Assembly: GCF_019977755.1 (NCBI RefSeq) | Contig: NZ_AP025144.1 | Span: 682,001 to 746,000, forward strand | Direction of reading: 5' to 3' | Length of the DNA: 64,000 nucleotides | Source: Vibrio penaeicida | GTDB taxonomy: Bacteria; Pseudomonadota; Gammaproteobacteria; Enterobacterales; Vibrionaceae | Shown here: positions 46,392 through 57,547 of the stretch, piece after piece | Layout of the letters: each line of letters begins with the position of its first letter | Numbering within the stretch: position 1 is the stretch's first letter | Notes under the pieces: model-generated | Told to the model about the DNA's origin: nothing | Seen by the model: only the letters and a program-made list of their open reading frames with translations | The model's database searches: none | Translations under genes and position numbers: made by a program

Positions 46392-48751
46392 CAGATAAAA
46401 AGAAAACGTCAGGGCGAACGACAAAAAAAACGACGGCTAAAAAGAGCACTCAAAAGAAACGCCCTCGTCAAAACAAAACAAAAAAGAAAACGTCAAAAGG
46501 TTGGTTGCGTACTCTTTGGGGGTTAGCGTGGAAAACAACCGTTACCGTGTTTGCGGTGTTGGTTTTTGTCGGTATCTACCTTGATAGCGTGGTTCGCCAG
46601 AAATTTGAAGGCCAGCTGTTTGACCTACCAACAGTCGTTTATGGGCGAGTATTAACGCTTAGCCCCGGAAGCCCGGTGACATTACCGCAACTTCGTAAAG
46701 AACTGGATGTACTCAATTATCGAAAAGTCCGAGCTCCTCGACACCCAGGTGAGTATTCATCTTCATCGACAAAAATTGAACTTATTCGTCGTGATTTCGA
46801 ATTTGAAGACGGTCCGGAAGCTTCCCGCCACGTGATGTTGTATTTCAACGCTCAAGGTTTGGAAAGGATAAAGTCGCTCGAATCCGAGCGAGATATGGGG
46901 TACCTGCGTATTGATCCTAAAATGCTTGGGATGTTGGAAAAAAATACGGAAGAAAACCGCCTTTTCTTAAAGCGAGAGCAATTCCCTGAAGTATTGGTCG
47001 ATGCCTTATTGGTTACAGAAGACAGAGACTTTTACCAACATGAAGGGGTTTCTCCGTTTGCGATTCTTAGAGCATTGGTGGCAAATGTAAAAGCGGGGCG
47101 CACTGTTCAGGGGGGAAGCACTCTGACCCAACAGTTAGCCAAAAACTTGTTTTTATCTCGTGAACGAACACTCTGGAGAAAAGTCCGAGAAGCGTATATC
47201 GCCCTGATATTGGATTATCGTTATAGCAAAGATGAAATATTAGAAGCCTATTTGAATGAAGTGTACTTAGGTCAAAGCCGGGGTGAAGCCATTCATGGAT
47301 TTGGTTTGGCGTCGAGGTTGTATTTTGGTCAACCTTTGCAAGAGCTTCGTATCGACCAAATTGCTCTATTGGTGGGGATGGTAAAAGGTCCTTCTTATTA
47401 CAACCCAGTCCGGAAACCGGAGCGAGCAAAAGAGCGCCGAGATTTGGTATTACGCTTGATGATGCAGCACGACATTCTTACTTCTCATCAGTTTGAAATG
47501 GCGGCCAGCCGCGATTTGGATACGCAAGATAAACCGCAAATAGCCAGCCGCCAGCCAGCCTATTTTCAGCAGGTTAGCCGTGAGTTAAAGCAGAAAGTGG
47601 GTGAGGCTTTCCAAAGGCAAACTGGGTTGAAAGCCTTTACCTCTCTGGATCCCGTTTCGCAATTTGAGCTGGAAAAAGCGGTGAAATCCAAAATTCCTCA
47701 ATTGGAATTGAGGTCCGGGAAAGGGTTGGAAGCCGCTGGCATTGCGGTGGATCGACGCAGCGGAGAAATTCGCGCCATGGTAGGTGGCAAACGCACCGGA
47801 TATGACGGCTTTAATCGGGCATTGAATGCTTCAAGACCTATCGGTTCTTTGGCAAAGCCGGCGGTCTATCTCACAGCATTGCAGAATCCGTCGGAATACA
47901 CGCTAGCATCCACGTTAGATGATACGCCATTCTCCCTCAAAGGCAGTAAAGGGAGCGTGTGGTCACCTAAGAATTACGATCGAAAATTTCGCGGTGATGT
48001 GTCTTTGTATCAAGCCTTTGCGAAATCACTAAATGTGCCCACAGTAAGACTCGGTCTTAAGTTAGGTATTCCTCAAGTGATGGATACATTTGAAAAGCTT
48101 GGTGTAGATCGGCAGGAAATTCGTCCCGTACCGTCTATGTTTCTTGGGTCGTTTTCATTGACACCTTATCAAGTCGCACAGATGTACCAAACATTGACAA
48201 ACTCCGGTAAAAAAGCACCATTGAGCGCGCTTCGAAGTGTAAAAGATCTAGATGGAAATGTTCTGTATCGTTCTATTCCCAAAGTGTCACAACGAGTTTC
48301 GCAACAAGCGGCTTGGTTAACAACTTATGCAATGAAGAAAGCGGTTGCCGAGGGAACTGGACGCTATTTACAAGGTCAATTTAGCCGTATGACACTCGCA
48401 GGAAAAACGGGAACCAGCAATGATACTCGTGACAGTTGGTTTGTAGGGGTGGATGGTCGCGAAGTGGTGACTCTTTGGCTTGGTCGTGATGATAACAAGC
48501 CTACCAAGTTAACGGGTTCAAGTGGGGCATTACGGGTGTACCACCAGTATTTGCAAAACCGAATTCCAGAGCAGCTCATTCTTCCGTGGCCTGCACAAAT
48601 TACTACTTTAGGGTTTGCGCTTAAACCAGATGGCGGATTAAAAGTCGATTGCGATAAAGCATTTACGCTTCCTGTTTGGGATAAAAAAGGTAATGCACGT
48701 GAGGCGTGCAAAAGTGAGCCCGCCAAATGGTTGAGCAGTTTATTTGACTAA
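46388..48751 (+). CDS. mrcB: Penicillin-binding protein 1B (bifunctional)
   Basis: 787 residues. A Lys/Thr-rich cytoplasmic tail (about 1-38) is followed by one membrane helix (about 43-64), a UvrB-like UB2H domain, a glycosyltransferase GT51 domain and a transpeptidase. GT51 motifs are EDRDFYQHEGVSPFA (catalytic Glu) and GGSTLTQQLAKNLFLS. The transpeptidase has the nucleophile in SRPIGSLAKP, a SLN-type motif (AKSLNVPTVR) and AGKTGTSNDTRDSW. It builds and cross-links peptidoglycan with LpoB-type activation. It overlaps hrpB by four bases. Confidence 0.97.
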   Translation: MTDKKKTSGRTTKKTTAKKSTQKKRPRQNKTKKKTSKGWLRTLWGLAWKTTVTVFAVLVFVGIYLDSVVRQKFEGQLFDLPTVVYGRVLTLSPGSPVTLPQLRKELDVLNYRKVRAPRHPGEYSSSSTKIELIRRDFEFEDGPEASRHVMLYFNAQGLERIKSLESERDMGYLRIDPKMLGMLEKNTEENRLFLKREQFPEVLVDALLVTEDRDFYQHEGVSPFAILRALVANVKAGRTVQGGSTLTQQLAKNLFLSRERTLWRKVREAYIALILDYRYSKDEILEAYLNEVYLGQSRGEAIHGFGLASRLYFGQPLQELRIDQIALLVGMVKGPSYYNPVRKPERAKERRDLVLRLMMQHDILTSHQFEMAASRDLDTQDKPQIASRQPAYFQQVSRELKQKVGEAFQRQTGLKAFTSLDPVSQFELEKAVKSKIPQLELRSGKGLEAAGIAVDRRSGEIRAMVGGKRTGYDGFNRALNASRPIGSLAKPAVYLTALQNPSEYTLASTLDDTPFSLKGSKGSVWSPKNYDRKFRGDVSLYQAFAKSLNVPTVRLGLKLGIPQVMDTFEKLGVDRQEIRPVPSMFLGSFSLTPYQVAQMYQTLTNSGKKAPLSALRSVKDLDGNVLYRSIPKVSQRVSQQAAWLTTYAMKKAVAEGTGRYLQGQFSRMTLAGKTGTSNDTRDSWFVGVDGREVVTLWLGRDDNKPTKLTGSSGALRVYHQYLQNRIPEQLILPWPAQITTLGFALKPDGGLKVDCDKAFTLPVWDKKGNAREACKSEPAKWLSSLFD

Positions 48752-48831
48752 AGCCGTTGATGTAGACCCCAACACCATGAAACTGCGGTGGGAAGGGCTG
48801 GGGGCATAAGGATATCGATAAAGGAGTGCTT

Positions 48832-51159
48832 TTGTTTTTCTCTAAGTTTAATGGAATAGCAACTTTCGCTGTGATGGTGGCAACAGTAAGTGTTGCGGCT
48901 TTACTTAGCCCTTTTGTTGATGCTCAGGAGCAACTCCTTGAGGCAGAGCGCCAAGAGAAAGAACGACCCGTTATCGCTGTTGTACTCGCTGGTGGTGGAG
49001 CAAAAGGTGCGGCCCATATTGGTGTTCTGAAGGCGCTGGAAGAGATGCATATTCCCGTTGATATCATTACAGGTACTAGCATGGGTGCCTTTGTGGGCGG
49101 GTTGTACTCTACAGGTATGTCGGCCGATGAAATCGAATCGTTTATCCATACGATAGATTGGAACAATGGCTATCGCGATCGGGTTGAGCGAGAGCATTTG
49201 CCCGTTCGTGAGAAAGAATATTTTGACCGATACCAGATCAGAACCGATTTAGGACTACGTTGGATAGAAGTTACTGCGCCGCGCGGAGTGGTACAGGGGC
49301 AAAATATGTATAAGATCCTGCGTGAGACCGCAGGGAATATTCCGCCTATGGCATCATTCGATGATTTAGCCGTGAAGTATCGTGCAGTAGCAACAGATAT
49401 TGTTGAGCTAGAACCCGTCGTATTGGAAAGCGGCTATTTAACCGACGCCATGATGGCTAGTATGTCTGTGCCCGGAGCGCTACCGCCATTTCCTTTGGGG
49501 GACAAATTGCTCGTAGATGGAGGGGTAACCAACAATATGCCCGTCGAGCTTGCCCGTTCTATGGGGGCAGACTTGGTTATTGCTGTGGACATCAGTACAA
49601 ATTATCAGTCCAAACAAGAGCTAAAAACGTTCCTCAATGTGGGTGACCAGCTCTCCAATTACATGGTGCAACGCAGCACTCAGCGACAAGCAACCCATTT
49701 ACAAGAAAAAGATGTGTTGCTCACACCCAATGTTGGCAATATGTCGACAACCGAATTTTCCCGTATGCCCGATGCATATGAATTGGGCTATCTAGCGGCT
49801 ATTGAATCTAAAGACGCCTTAGAGTCCTTTGTGGTTACGCCGGCACTTTACCAAAAGTATATCTACCGAAAACAAGAAGCGCGAAAAGCCATCGATTATG
49901 GCGATGAGCTATTAATTGACGACATTGTTATCCACAATAACAGCCACTATAACGAAAACGTATTAAAGCAGTTTCTTGGTTTAGAAGCCGGTCGCCGATA
50001 TGGTTTAGAAAAACTTGAAGAACACGTTCAGCAGCTATATTCACTTAACCGCTTTGAACAGGTTCTTTACCGCTACCAACAAGAAGGTGGAAAAACCACG
50101 CTGCATATCGAAGTCAATGAGAAAGATTGGGGACCCAATTACGTTAACTTTCGTTTCTTCCTTGAAGATGATTTTCAAACAGCAAGTCAGTACTCCATTG
50201 GTGTCAGCACCAACTTCACCGCTCTGAATGATAAAGGTGCCGAAATTCGAACCAACCTCGAAATGGGCTCTGAAAAACTGATTGAAGCGGAATTATATAG
50301 CCCAATATTCAATGAGCAGAACGTGTTTACCAGCGCAAAAATGACGTATAGGAATGAAAATAAGAAAGCGCCATTTGGGTCTGACGGATTGGAAGACATT
50401 TCTCTTGGCGGAGTAAAAGATTACATTCCAATTAACTATGTTCAATTTTCATCAGAGCTTGCGTTAGGGGTAAACCCCGCATTTGATCAGGAATTTAAGG
50501 CAGGTATTCGGTATACTGTTGGCGAAATTTCGATATCGACTTTGCCAACGTTAGGGCAAGGGCTGTTCAATCGTAAAGGCATATTTGCGCGGTATCGGTA
50601 CGACACGTTTGATGATATGAATTTTCCATCTCGAGGTAGCTTAGCGCATTTTGAGCTGCTGGCATCGGAAGACAATATTCAGGAAGATCAGAATAACGAG
50701 TACACCAGTGATCGTGTTAATGAAGTTGCTATAAAGCTAGGGCATGCAGGAAGCTATGAACGTCATACTTTGGTAGGGATGGCTGAGTACGAAGTCACAC
50801 GAAGCCGCAATGCTTCTGTTCCTATCATGCCCAAGTCACTGGGTGGCTTTCTAAATTTATCAGGTATCCCAGGTAAAAGTCTTATCGGTCAAAACAAAAT
50901 ATTCGGCAGCTTAGTCTATCGATACCGTTGGTTTGACAATAACTTTGGCTTGTTTCAGTCACCAGTTTATATAGGTGCATCTGCGGAATATGGTGGAGTA
51001 TGGTCTGATCCGAACATTAAAATCAGCGAAGCTCCAATGTACGTCGCAGGCTCGCTGTTTGCGGGTGTAAAATCGCCAATAGGGCCTATAATTCTAGCGT
51101 ATGGACAAACAGAGCAAAATTTCAATTCAGTATATCTGATCGTGGGAACTGCATTTTAA
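48832..51159 (+). CDS. Patatin-like phospholipase fused to POTRA and outer-membrane barrel (PlpD/RssA-like)
   Basis: 775 residues from TTG 48832, five bases after AAGGAG; the GTG at 48826 lies inside that site. A signal peptide (about 1-29) comes first. The patatin domain (about 50-245) has the oxyanion motif GGGAKGAAH, the nucleophile in GTSMG and the Asp of the dyad in DGGVTNN. A POTRA-like unit (about 345-425) follows, then a beta-barrel (about 430-775) ending in YLIVGTAF, a terminal aromatic signal for BAM. This is the type Vd autotransporter layout. The lipase may be surface-exposed or released. No partner genes. Confidence 0.9.
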   Translation: MFFSKFNGIATFAVMVATVSVAALLSPFVDAQEQLLEAERQEKERPVIAVVLAGGGAKGAAHIGVLKALEEMHIPVDIITGTSMGAFVGGLYSTGMSADEIESFIHTIDWNNGYRDRVEREHLPVREKEYFDRYQIRTDLGLRWIEVTAPRGVVQGQNMYKILRETAGNIPPMASFDDLAVKYRAVATDIVELEPVVLESGYLTDAMMASMSVPGALPPFPLGDKLLVDGGVTNNMPVELARSMGADLVIAVDISTNYQSKQELKTFLNVGDQLSNYMVQRSTQRQATHLQEKDVLLTPNVGNMSTTEFSRMPDAYELGYLAAIESKDALESFVVTPALYQKYIYRKQEARKAIDYGDELLIDDIVIHNNSHYNENVLKQFLGLEAGRRYGLEKLEEHVQQLYSLNRFEQVLYRYQQEGGKTTLHIEVNEKDWGPNYVNFRFFLEDDFQTASQYSIGVSTNFTALNDKGAEIRTNLEMGSEKLIEAELYSPIFNEQNVFTSAKMTYRNENKKAPFGSDGLEDISLGGVKDYIPINYVQFSSELALGVNPAFDQEFKAGIRYTVGEISISTLPTLGQGLFNRKGIFARYRYDTFDDMNFPSRGSLAHFELLASEDNIQEDQNNEYTSDRVNEVAIKLGHAGSYERHTLVGMAEYEVTRSRNASVPIMPKSLGGFLNLSGIPGKSLIGQNKIFGSLVYRYRWFDNNFGLFQSPVYIGASAEYGGVWSDPNIKISEAPMYVAGSLFAGVKSPIGPIILAYGQTEQNFNSVYLIVGTAF

Positions 51160-51408
51160 TTCAAAATAATTCAACCATATTCATAGAACTTTAGTCTCAA
51201 GTTGCTATGTTGGTCAAAATGATAAGATTTTAATTTTAAGTTAAATTTGCTATTCTCCACCCCACAGTTTGGCCCTATGCCGCTGTTGATTATTAAGAAT
51301 CAGAATAAGACTATTCATAATAAAAGCGGCAAGGCAGCCAAGTTTTTCCAAGGATGTTTGTACTTCTTGATCACAAGGGAGGTCAAACCGCAATGAGAGG
51401 AATGAGTC

Positions 51409-53997
51409 GTGCTTGAAGCCTACCGTAAACACGTCGAAGAGCGTGCCGCAGAAGGAGTTGTACCTAGACCCCTTGATGCTGAACAAGTCGCGGGACTTGT
51501 AGAATTATTAAAAAATCCGCCAGCAGGCGAAGAAGCTTTCCTTATTGATCTTCTAGAAAATCGTATTCCACCGGGTGTAGATGAAGCCGCATACGTTAAA
51601 GCGGGCTTCCTTACTGCAATTACTAAAAGTGAAGTAACGTCCCCGTTAGTCAGCCGTGAAAAAGCGGCTGAACTTCTGGGTACCATGCAAGGTGGATACA
51701 ACATTGAATCACTGGTTTCTTTACTAGAAGATGCCGATTTAGCCCCAATCGCTGTAAAAGCACTGTCCCATACATTGTTAATGTTTGATGCATTCTATGA
51801 CGTTGAAGAGAAAGCCAAAGCAGGCAATGCCTCTGCTCAGCAAGTCCTTCAATCATGGGCGGATGCAGATTGGTTTACATCAAAAGAAAAAGTCGCAGAA
51901 AAAATTACCGTTAAGATATTTAAAGTCACGGGTGAAACGAACACTGATGACTTATCTCCAGCACCAGATGCATGGTCTCGTCCAGACATTCCAGTACACG
52001 CTAAAGCGATGCTGAAGATGGAACGAGATGGTATCAAGCCTGACGATCAGGGTAACGTTGGTCCTCTTAAGCAAATCGAAGAGCTGCAAAAAGATGGCAT
52101 TCAGTTAGCTTATGTTGGTGATGTTGTTGGTACAGGTTCATCTCGTAAATCGGCGACGAACTCCGTTCTTTGGTTCATGGGCGAAGATATTCCTTACGTT
52201 CCAAACAAGCGCACTGGTGGTGTTTGTTTAGGTGGCAAAATTGCTCCAATCTTCTACAACACAATGGAAGATTCAGGCGCATTGCCAATTGAACTCGACG
52301 TACAAGAAATGAACATGGGTGATATCATCGATATCTTCCCATACGAAGGTGTTGTACACAAAAATGGCGCAGAAATCTCAAGCTTTGAATTGAGTAAAGT
52401 TTTACTGGATGAAGTACGTGCTGGTGGTCGTATTCCATTGATCATTGGTCGTGGATTAACAAGCCGTGCTCGCGCATCTCTTGGTCTTGCTGACACCGAT
52501 TTATTCGCTAAGCCAATTGATCCATCAGCTTCAGATAAAGGCTACACGTTAGCTCAGAAGATGGTGGGTAAGGCATGTGGCGTAGAAGGTGTACGTGCAG
52601 GTCAATACTGTGAGCCTAAGATGACAACGGTTGGTTCTCAAGATACGACCGGTCCAATGACTCGTGATGAATTGAAAGACTTGGCGTGTCTTGGCTTCTC
52701 GGCTGACTTGGTTATGCAGTCATTCTGTCACACTTCGGCATACCCGAAACCTGTTGATGTGAATACGCACCACACATTGCCAGACTTCATCATGAACCGC
52801 GCAGGTGTATCACTACGTCCAGGTGATGGTGTTATCCACTCATGGTTAAACCGTATGCTTCTACCTGATACTGTTGGTACAGGTGGTGATTCACATACAC
52901 GTTTCCCTCTTGGTATTTCATTCCCTGCGGGTTCTGGTTTGGTTGCATTTGCAGCCGCTACAGGGGTAATGCCTCTGGATATGCCTGAGTCTATCTTGGT
53001 GCGCTTTAAAGGCGACATGCAACCAGGTATTACGCTTCGTGACCTAGTACATGCGATTCCTTACTACGCAATTCAACAAGGTCTTTTGACAGTTGAAAAA
53101 GCGGGTAAGATCAACGAATTCTCAGGTCGTGTGCTTGAAATTGAAGGTGTTGAACATCTAACCGTAGAGCAAGTGTTTGAGTTATCAGATGCCTCAGCAG
53201 AGCGCTCTGCGGCTGGTTGTGCCGTTAAACTTTCTCAAGAATCCATCGAAGAGTACTTAAACTCTAACATCACCATGCTTAAATGGATGATTTCTGAAGG
53301 ATACGGCGATGTACGTACGATCGAACGTCGTGTTACTGCAATGGAAGAGTGGCTAGCGAACCCTGAGTTGATGGAAGCCGATGATGACGCAGAATACGCA
53401 CATGTTATCGAAATCGACTTAGCGGATATCAGTGAACCAATCCTTTGTGCACCAAATGATCCAGATGACGCACGTTTGTTGTCTGAAGTTCAGGGTACCA
53501 ATATTGATGAAGTCTTCATTGGTTCGTGCATGACGAACATCGGACATTTCCGTGCTGCGGGTAAATTGCTTGATAAACACAATGGTCAGTTGGATACACG
53601 TTTGTGGATTGCACCACCAACGAAAATGGACCGTGATCAGCTAACGGAAGAAGGATACTACGGTATTTATGGTCGCGCTGGGGTTCGTATTGAAACACCA
53701 GGCTGTTCTTTGTGTATGGGTAACCAAGCACGTGTAGCAGATAAAGCGACTGTTATGTCTACATCTACTCGTAACTTCCCGAACCGTTTAGGTACAGGTG
53801 CTGATGTATACCTAGCGTCTGCAGAGCTTGCTGCGGTAGGTGCGATACTTGGACATATTCCTACAAAAGAGGAATACCTAGAGTATGCTAAGCAAATCGA
53901 TGCGACTGCTGCGGATACTTACCGTTACTTAAACTTCCACAAGATGGGACAGTACACGGAAAAAGCAGACACAGTTATCTTCCAAGAGCCAGCATAA
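51409..53997 (+). CDS. acnB: Aconitate hydratase B
   Basis: 862 residues against 865 in E. coli. The main TCA-cycle aconitase, converting citrate to isocitrate through an Fe4S4 cluster. The HEAT-like domain comes first ([19 protein letters not shown]). The cluster cysteines are in [13 protein letters not shown] and [13 protein letters not shown]. Aconitase motifs [11 protein letters not shown] and [12 protein letters not shown] are also present. The GTG start at 51409 follows AGGA and gives the conserved N-terminus. A terminator follows at 54026. Regulation by iron is likely but not visible. Confidence 0.97.
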   Translation: MLEAYRKHVEERAAEGVVPRPLDAEQVAGLVELLKNPPAGEEAFLIDLLENRIPPGVDEAAYVKAGFLTAITKSEVTSPLVSREKAAELLGTMQGGYNIESLVSLLEDADLAPIAVKALSHTLLMFDAFYDVEEKAKAGNASAQQVLQSWADADWFTSKEKVAEKITVKIFKVTGETNTDDLSPAPDAWSRPDIPVHAKAMLKMERDGIKPDDQGNVGPLKQIEELQKDGIQLAYVGDVVGTGSSRKSATNSVLWFMGEDIPYVPNKRTGGVCLGGKIAPIFYNTMEDSGALPIELDVQEMNMGDIIDIFPYEGVVHKNGAEISSFELSKVLLDEVRAGGRIPLIIGRGLTSRARASLGLADTDLFAKPIDPSASDKGYTLAQKMVGKACGVEGVRAGQYCEPKMTTVGSQDTTGPMTRDELKDLACLGFSADLVMQSFCHTSAYPKPVDVNTHHTLPDFIMNRAGVSLRPGDGVIHSWLNRMLLPDTVGTGGDSHTRFPLGISFPAGSGLVAFAAATGVMPLDMPESILVRFKGDMQPGITLRDLVHAIPYYAIQQGLLTVEKAGKINEFSGRVLEIEGVEHLTVEQVFELSDASAERSAAGCAVKLSQESIEEYLNSNITMLKWMISEGYGDVRTIERRVTAMEEWLANPELMEADDDAEYAHVIEIDLADISEPILCAPNDPDDARLLSEVQGTNIDEVFIGSCMTNIGHFRAAGKLLDKHNGQLDTRLWIAPPTKMDRDQLTEEGYYGIYGRAGVRIETPGCSLCMGNQARVADKATVMSTSTRNFPNRLGTGADVYLASAELAAVGAILGHIPTKEEYLEYAKQIDATAADTYRYLNFHKMGQYTEKADTVIFQEPA

Positions 53998-54025
53998 GCT
54001 TACTGAAGTAAAACCTTAAATTAAG

Positions 54026-54049
54026 AACGCCCCGTCAGGGGCGTTTTTT
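54026..54049 (+). terminator. Terminator of acnB
   Basis: AACGCCCC (54026-54033) pairs with GGGGCGTT (54038-54045) around GTCA, then T-run. Confidence 0.9.
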
Positions 54050-54183
54050 GTTTCCTCTAACTTATCTCACTATCGATTCACCTATCTTCAGCATTTTTTC
54101 TAAAATTACTACTAGGCGATCTTCGATTCGTCGTCGGCATAGTGATACACTCCGCTCCCTCAAGATTTTTCGAGTAAAACGCC

Positions 54184-54552
54184 ATGGAATATCAATTCAC
54201 AAAGAACAGTCTGACTGGAGACTACTTAGTTAAATGCAGTATGGGACATGAGATCGTAGGACGTTGGCTTCAAGAAGAAGTGAATGCTCAAATCAGTGTG
54301 ATTGACGGTATTTTGCAAAGGCTTGAGTGGATGGTTGATGGTCAGCATCACGAAGACAAAATCGACGGGCGAGAGATCAGCGTGTTGATCACCCGTGAAG
54401 AAGTGACTATTCAAGAAAATGGTTTCACCTACCAGCCTGAATGCGATGAGCCAGATATGCATATTTACGAAAGTGAGAGCAGTGCGAGTTGTGGCTTCGA
54501 GGATTTTGTTGATTTGGTCAAGGCGTGGAAGGACTTCGTAAAGTCCTACTAA
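54184..54552 (+). CDS. yacL: UPF0231 family protein (YacL-like)
   Basis: 122 residues. It aligns with E. coli YacL along its length: a start like MEYQFTKNSLTGDYLVKCSMGHEIVGRW and an end SCGFEDFVDLVKAWKDFV. It is acidic and soluble, with no known function. It follows acnB, as in E. coli. The ribosome-binding site is weak, but the conserved start supports ATG 54184. Confidence 0.88.
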   Translation: MEYQFTKNSLTGDYLVKCSMGHEIVGRWLQEEVNAQISVIDGILQRLEWMVDGQHHEDKIDGREISVLITREEVTIQENGFTYQPECDEPDMHIYESESSASCGFEDFVDLVKAWKDFVKSY

Positions 54553-54625
54553 CGCTCCAAATTTCAGCTTTTCATTACTCTGTCCCCAAAATGGGGAAAT
54601 GATTGAGCTCTGCTTCAAATTCGGG

Positions 54626-54661
54626 AAGAGGATGCACTAATGTTGTGCATCCTCTTTTTTT
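54626..54661 (+). terminator. Terminator after yacL
   Basis: AAGAGGATGCAC (54626-54637) pairs with GTGCATCCTCTT (54645-54656), then T-run. Confidence 0.85.
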
Positions 54662-54707
54662 GTTTACTCATTGAAATTACTTTAATTCTTTATAATCAGC
54701 TTGTTAG

Positions 54708-55112
<405 letters not shown>

Positions 55113-55130
55113 GGAATTGAGGATTTTATT

Positions 55131-56360
55131 ATGGAACTATCAGTAACTGTAGCCGAACTAAGATACGCACTGGACACCTTTTTCTTTCTCATTTCAGGTG
55201 CGTTGGTTATGTGGATGGCCGCTGGCTTTGCCATGTTAGAAGCGGGATTGGTTCGATCAAAAAATACCACTGAAATTCTGACCAAAAACATCTGCTTGTA
55301 CGCCATTGCCTGTACGACATTCTTGTTGGTTGGTTATCACGTTATGTACGTAGACAATGCTGAAGGTGGTTGGTTGCCATCATTTGGCGCATTGATTGGT
55401 ACTCAAGGTGAAGGTGCCGATCACTCCCTTGAGTCTGATTTCTTTTTCCAAGTGGTGTTTGTTGCTACCGCCATGTCTGTTGTGTCAGGGGCGGTGGCTG
55501 AGCGAATGAAGCTTTGGTCGTTCTTGATTTTCTCTGTTGTATTAACTGCATTTATTTACCCAATGGAAGGTTACTGGACTTGGGGAGGCGGTTTCTTGTC
55601 AGAAGCAGGCTTCAGTGATTTTGCAGGCTCTGGCATCGTACACATGGCGGGTGCAGCTGCAGCTTTAGCTGGCGTAGTGCTACTTGGTGCGCGTAAAGGT
55701 AAATATGGTAAGAATGGTGAAATCTACCCAATTCCAGGTTCAAACATGCCTCTCGCTACATTGGGTACATTTATCTTATGGTTCGGCTGGTTCGGATTTA
55801 ACGGTGGGTCCCAATTGATGGTGTCGGACTTTGAAAATGCGACCGCGGTAGGTCAAATCTTCCTGAACACCAATGCCGCTGCAGCAGCTGGCGCAATCGC
55901 AGCACTGCTTGTGTGCAAAACAACTTGGGGCAAAGCAGACCTCACCATGGTGTTAAACGGTGCGTTAGCGGGTCTAGTCGCTATCACCGCGGATCCATTG
56001 TCTCCTTCTCCACTGGTTGCTGTTGGAATCGGTGTAGCTGCTGGTGCGTTAGTGGTGTTCAGTATTGTCGCGATGGATAAAGTGAAAATAGATGACCCTG
56101 TAGGCGCAATTTCAGTGCACGGCGTGTGTGGTCTGTTTGGTTTGATGATGGTACCTGTGAGCAATGCAGATGCTGCTTTTTCAACCCAACTTCTTGGCGC
56201 CGCTGTTATCTTTGCTTGGGTATTCGGAGCAAGCCTAGTGGTTTGGTATGTTCTGAAAGTAACCATGGGGATCCGAGTGACGGAAGAAGAAGAGCTTGAA
56301 GGTATGGACATGCACGACTGTGGAGTAGGGGCATATCCTGAGTTTGTATCAGTGAAATAA
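55131..56360 (+). CDS. amtB: Ammonium transporter
   Basis: 409 residues with 11 predicted membrane helices. It conducts ammonium into the cell under nitrogen limitation. The pore twin His are in SGIVHMAGAAAAL and ISVHGVCGLFG. The ammonium transporter signature region WFGFNGGSQLMV is intact. The C-terminal tail (about 390-409) should carry the GlnK contact. Same operon as glnK; GAGGA precedes the ATG. A terminator follows at 56398. Confidence 0.96.
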   Translation: MELSVTVAELRYALDTFFFLISGALVMWMAAGFAMLEAGLVRSKNTTEILTKNICLYAIACTTFLLVGYHVMYVDNAEGGWLPSFGALIGTQGEGADHSLESDFFFQVVFVATAMSVVSGAVAERMKLWSFLIFSVVLTAFIYPMEGYWTWGGGFLSEAGFSDFAGSGIVHMAGAAAALAGVVLLGARKGKYGKNGEIYPIPGSNMPLATLGTFILWFGWFGFNGGSQLMVSDFENATAVGQIFLNTNAAAAAGAIAALLVCKTTWGKADLTMVLNGALAGLVAITADPLSPSPLVAVGIGVAAGALVVFSIVAMDKVKIDDPVGAISVHGVCGLFGLMMVPVSNADAAFSTQLLGAAVIFAWVFGASLVVWYVLKVTMGIRVTEEEELEGMDMHDCGVGAYPEFVSVK

Positions 56361-56397
56361 AACTGAGACGAAACATGTCGTTACCAAAATTAATGAT

Positions 56398-56425
56398 AAA
56401 CCTGTCAGAAATGACAGGTTTTTTT
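56398..56425 (+). terminator. Terminator of glnK-amtB
   Basis: AACCTGTCA (56399-56407) pairs with TGACAGGTT (56412-56420) around GAAA, then T-run. Confidence 0.9.
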
Positions 56426-56447
56426 GATCTAGATACAGAATGGACGA

Positions 56448-56475
56448 TTGTCAATGAGATTCGTTTGAATATAAT
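56448..56475 (+). promoter_or_regulatory. Sigma-70 promoter of fbpA
   Basis: TTGTCA (56448-56453), 16-bp spacer, perfect TATAAT (56470-56475). The predicted start site falls at the Fur box. Confidence 0.75.
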
Positions 56476-56483
56476 AAGGCGAC

Positions 56484-56498
56484 TGATAAACATTATCA
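56484..56498 (+). promoter_or_regulatory. Fur box of fbpABC
   Basis: TGATAAACATTATCA matches the 7-1-7 Fur consensus TGATAATnATTATCA with one mismatch, and ATTAT follows. It overlaps the expected transcription start, so iron-loaded Fur should block transcription. Confidence 0.75.
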
Positions 56499-56524
56499 TT
56501 ATGCTTTCACAAAGGACGAATACG

Positions 56525-57538
56525 ATGAAAAAATTGCTGACCCTTTCCGCCATTGCGTGTGGTGTGGTTGCTCCTTCTGCAATGGCCGCTGAAGAAGTTA
56601 ACGTATACTCTTACCGCCAGCCTTTCTTGGTTGAACCAATGTTCAAAGAGTTCACTAAAGAAACAGGTATTAAAGTAAACGTTAAGTTTGCAAAGAAAGG
56701 TTTGGCTGAAAAGCTAGCTCAAGAAGGCGAGTACAGCCCAGCAGACGTTATTCTGACTGTAGACATCAGCCGTCTTGCTGAATTGTCTAAAAAAGGTCTT
56801 GTACAATCTGTAAACAGCGATGTGATTGAAGCGAACATTCCAGCTCAGTATCAAGACAACAACAATGAGTGGTTTGGTATCACAACACGTACTCGTAATG
56901 TTTACTCTTCTCGTGAGCGTGTTGGCAAACTAGGTGAAGACTTCACATACGAAGATCTTGCTAAGCCACAATTCAAAGGCAAGATTTGTACTCGTAGCGG
57001 TAAGCACCCTTACAACGTTTCTCTTATCTCTTCTATGATTGCTCATAAAGGTGAAGCGGCAACGAAAACTTGGTTGGAAGGCGTTAAAGCTAACCTAGCA
57101 CGTAAACCTCAAGGTAACGACCGAGCACAAGTTAAAGCAATCAAAGAAGGTCTATGTGACGTATCTTTGGGTAACAGCTACTACCTTGGCAAGATGGTAA
57201 ACAACAAAGATCAACTTGCTTGGGCTGAAGCGGTTTACATTAACTTCCCTAACCAAAAAGCAGCGGGTACTCACGTAAACATCAGTGGTATGGCTATGGC
57301 TAAGCACTCGCCAAATAAAGCGAATGCTAAGAAGTTGATGGAATTCCTAACAGAAAACAAAGCTCAGGCAATGTACGCAGAAGTAAACTTCGAATACCCA
57401 GTTAAAGAAGGTGTTAAGCGTTCTGAGCTAGTTGCATCTTGGGGTGACTTCAAAGCAGATACTATTTCTCTTGAAGAAATCGCAGGTAACCACTCTAAAG
57501 CGATTAAACTTCTAGACGAAGTTAAATTCGACCTATAA
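56525..57538 (+). CDS. fbpA: Ferric iron ABC transporter, periplasmic binding protein
   Basis: 337 residues from ATG 56525 (AAGGACG upstream); the open frame upstream runs over the promoter and is not translated. A signal peptide ends AMA-AEE near 23. The mature protein is the FbpA/FutA class-1 Fe3+ binder: VNVYSYRQPFLVEPMFK at the start and GNSYYLGKM with the iron-binding tyrosine pair. It delivers ferric iron to FbpB. It lies directly behind a promoter and Fur box. Confidence 0.93.
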   Translation: MKKLLTLSAIACGVVAPSAMAAEEVNVYSYRQPFLVEPMFKEFTKETGIKVNVKFAKKGLAEKLAQEGEYSPADVILTVDISRLAELSKKGLVQSVNSDVIEANIPAQYQDNNNEWFGITTRTRNVYSSRERVGKLGEDFTYEDLAKPQFKGKICTRSGKHPYNVSLISSMIAHKGEAATKTWLEGVKANLARKPQGNDRAQVKAIKEGLCDVSLGNSYYLGKMVNNKDQLAWAEAVYINFPNQKAAGTHVNISGMAMAKHSPNKANAKKLMEFLTENKAQAMYAEVNFEYPVKEGVKRSELVASWGDFKADTISLEEIAGNHSKAIKLLDEVKFDL

Positions 57539-57547
57539 TTCGAAACT

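Noticed and set aside
56375..56524. N-terminal extension of fbpA
   Set aside because: It would read through the amtB terminator, the promoter and the Fur box; the signal peptide starts at 56525.
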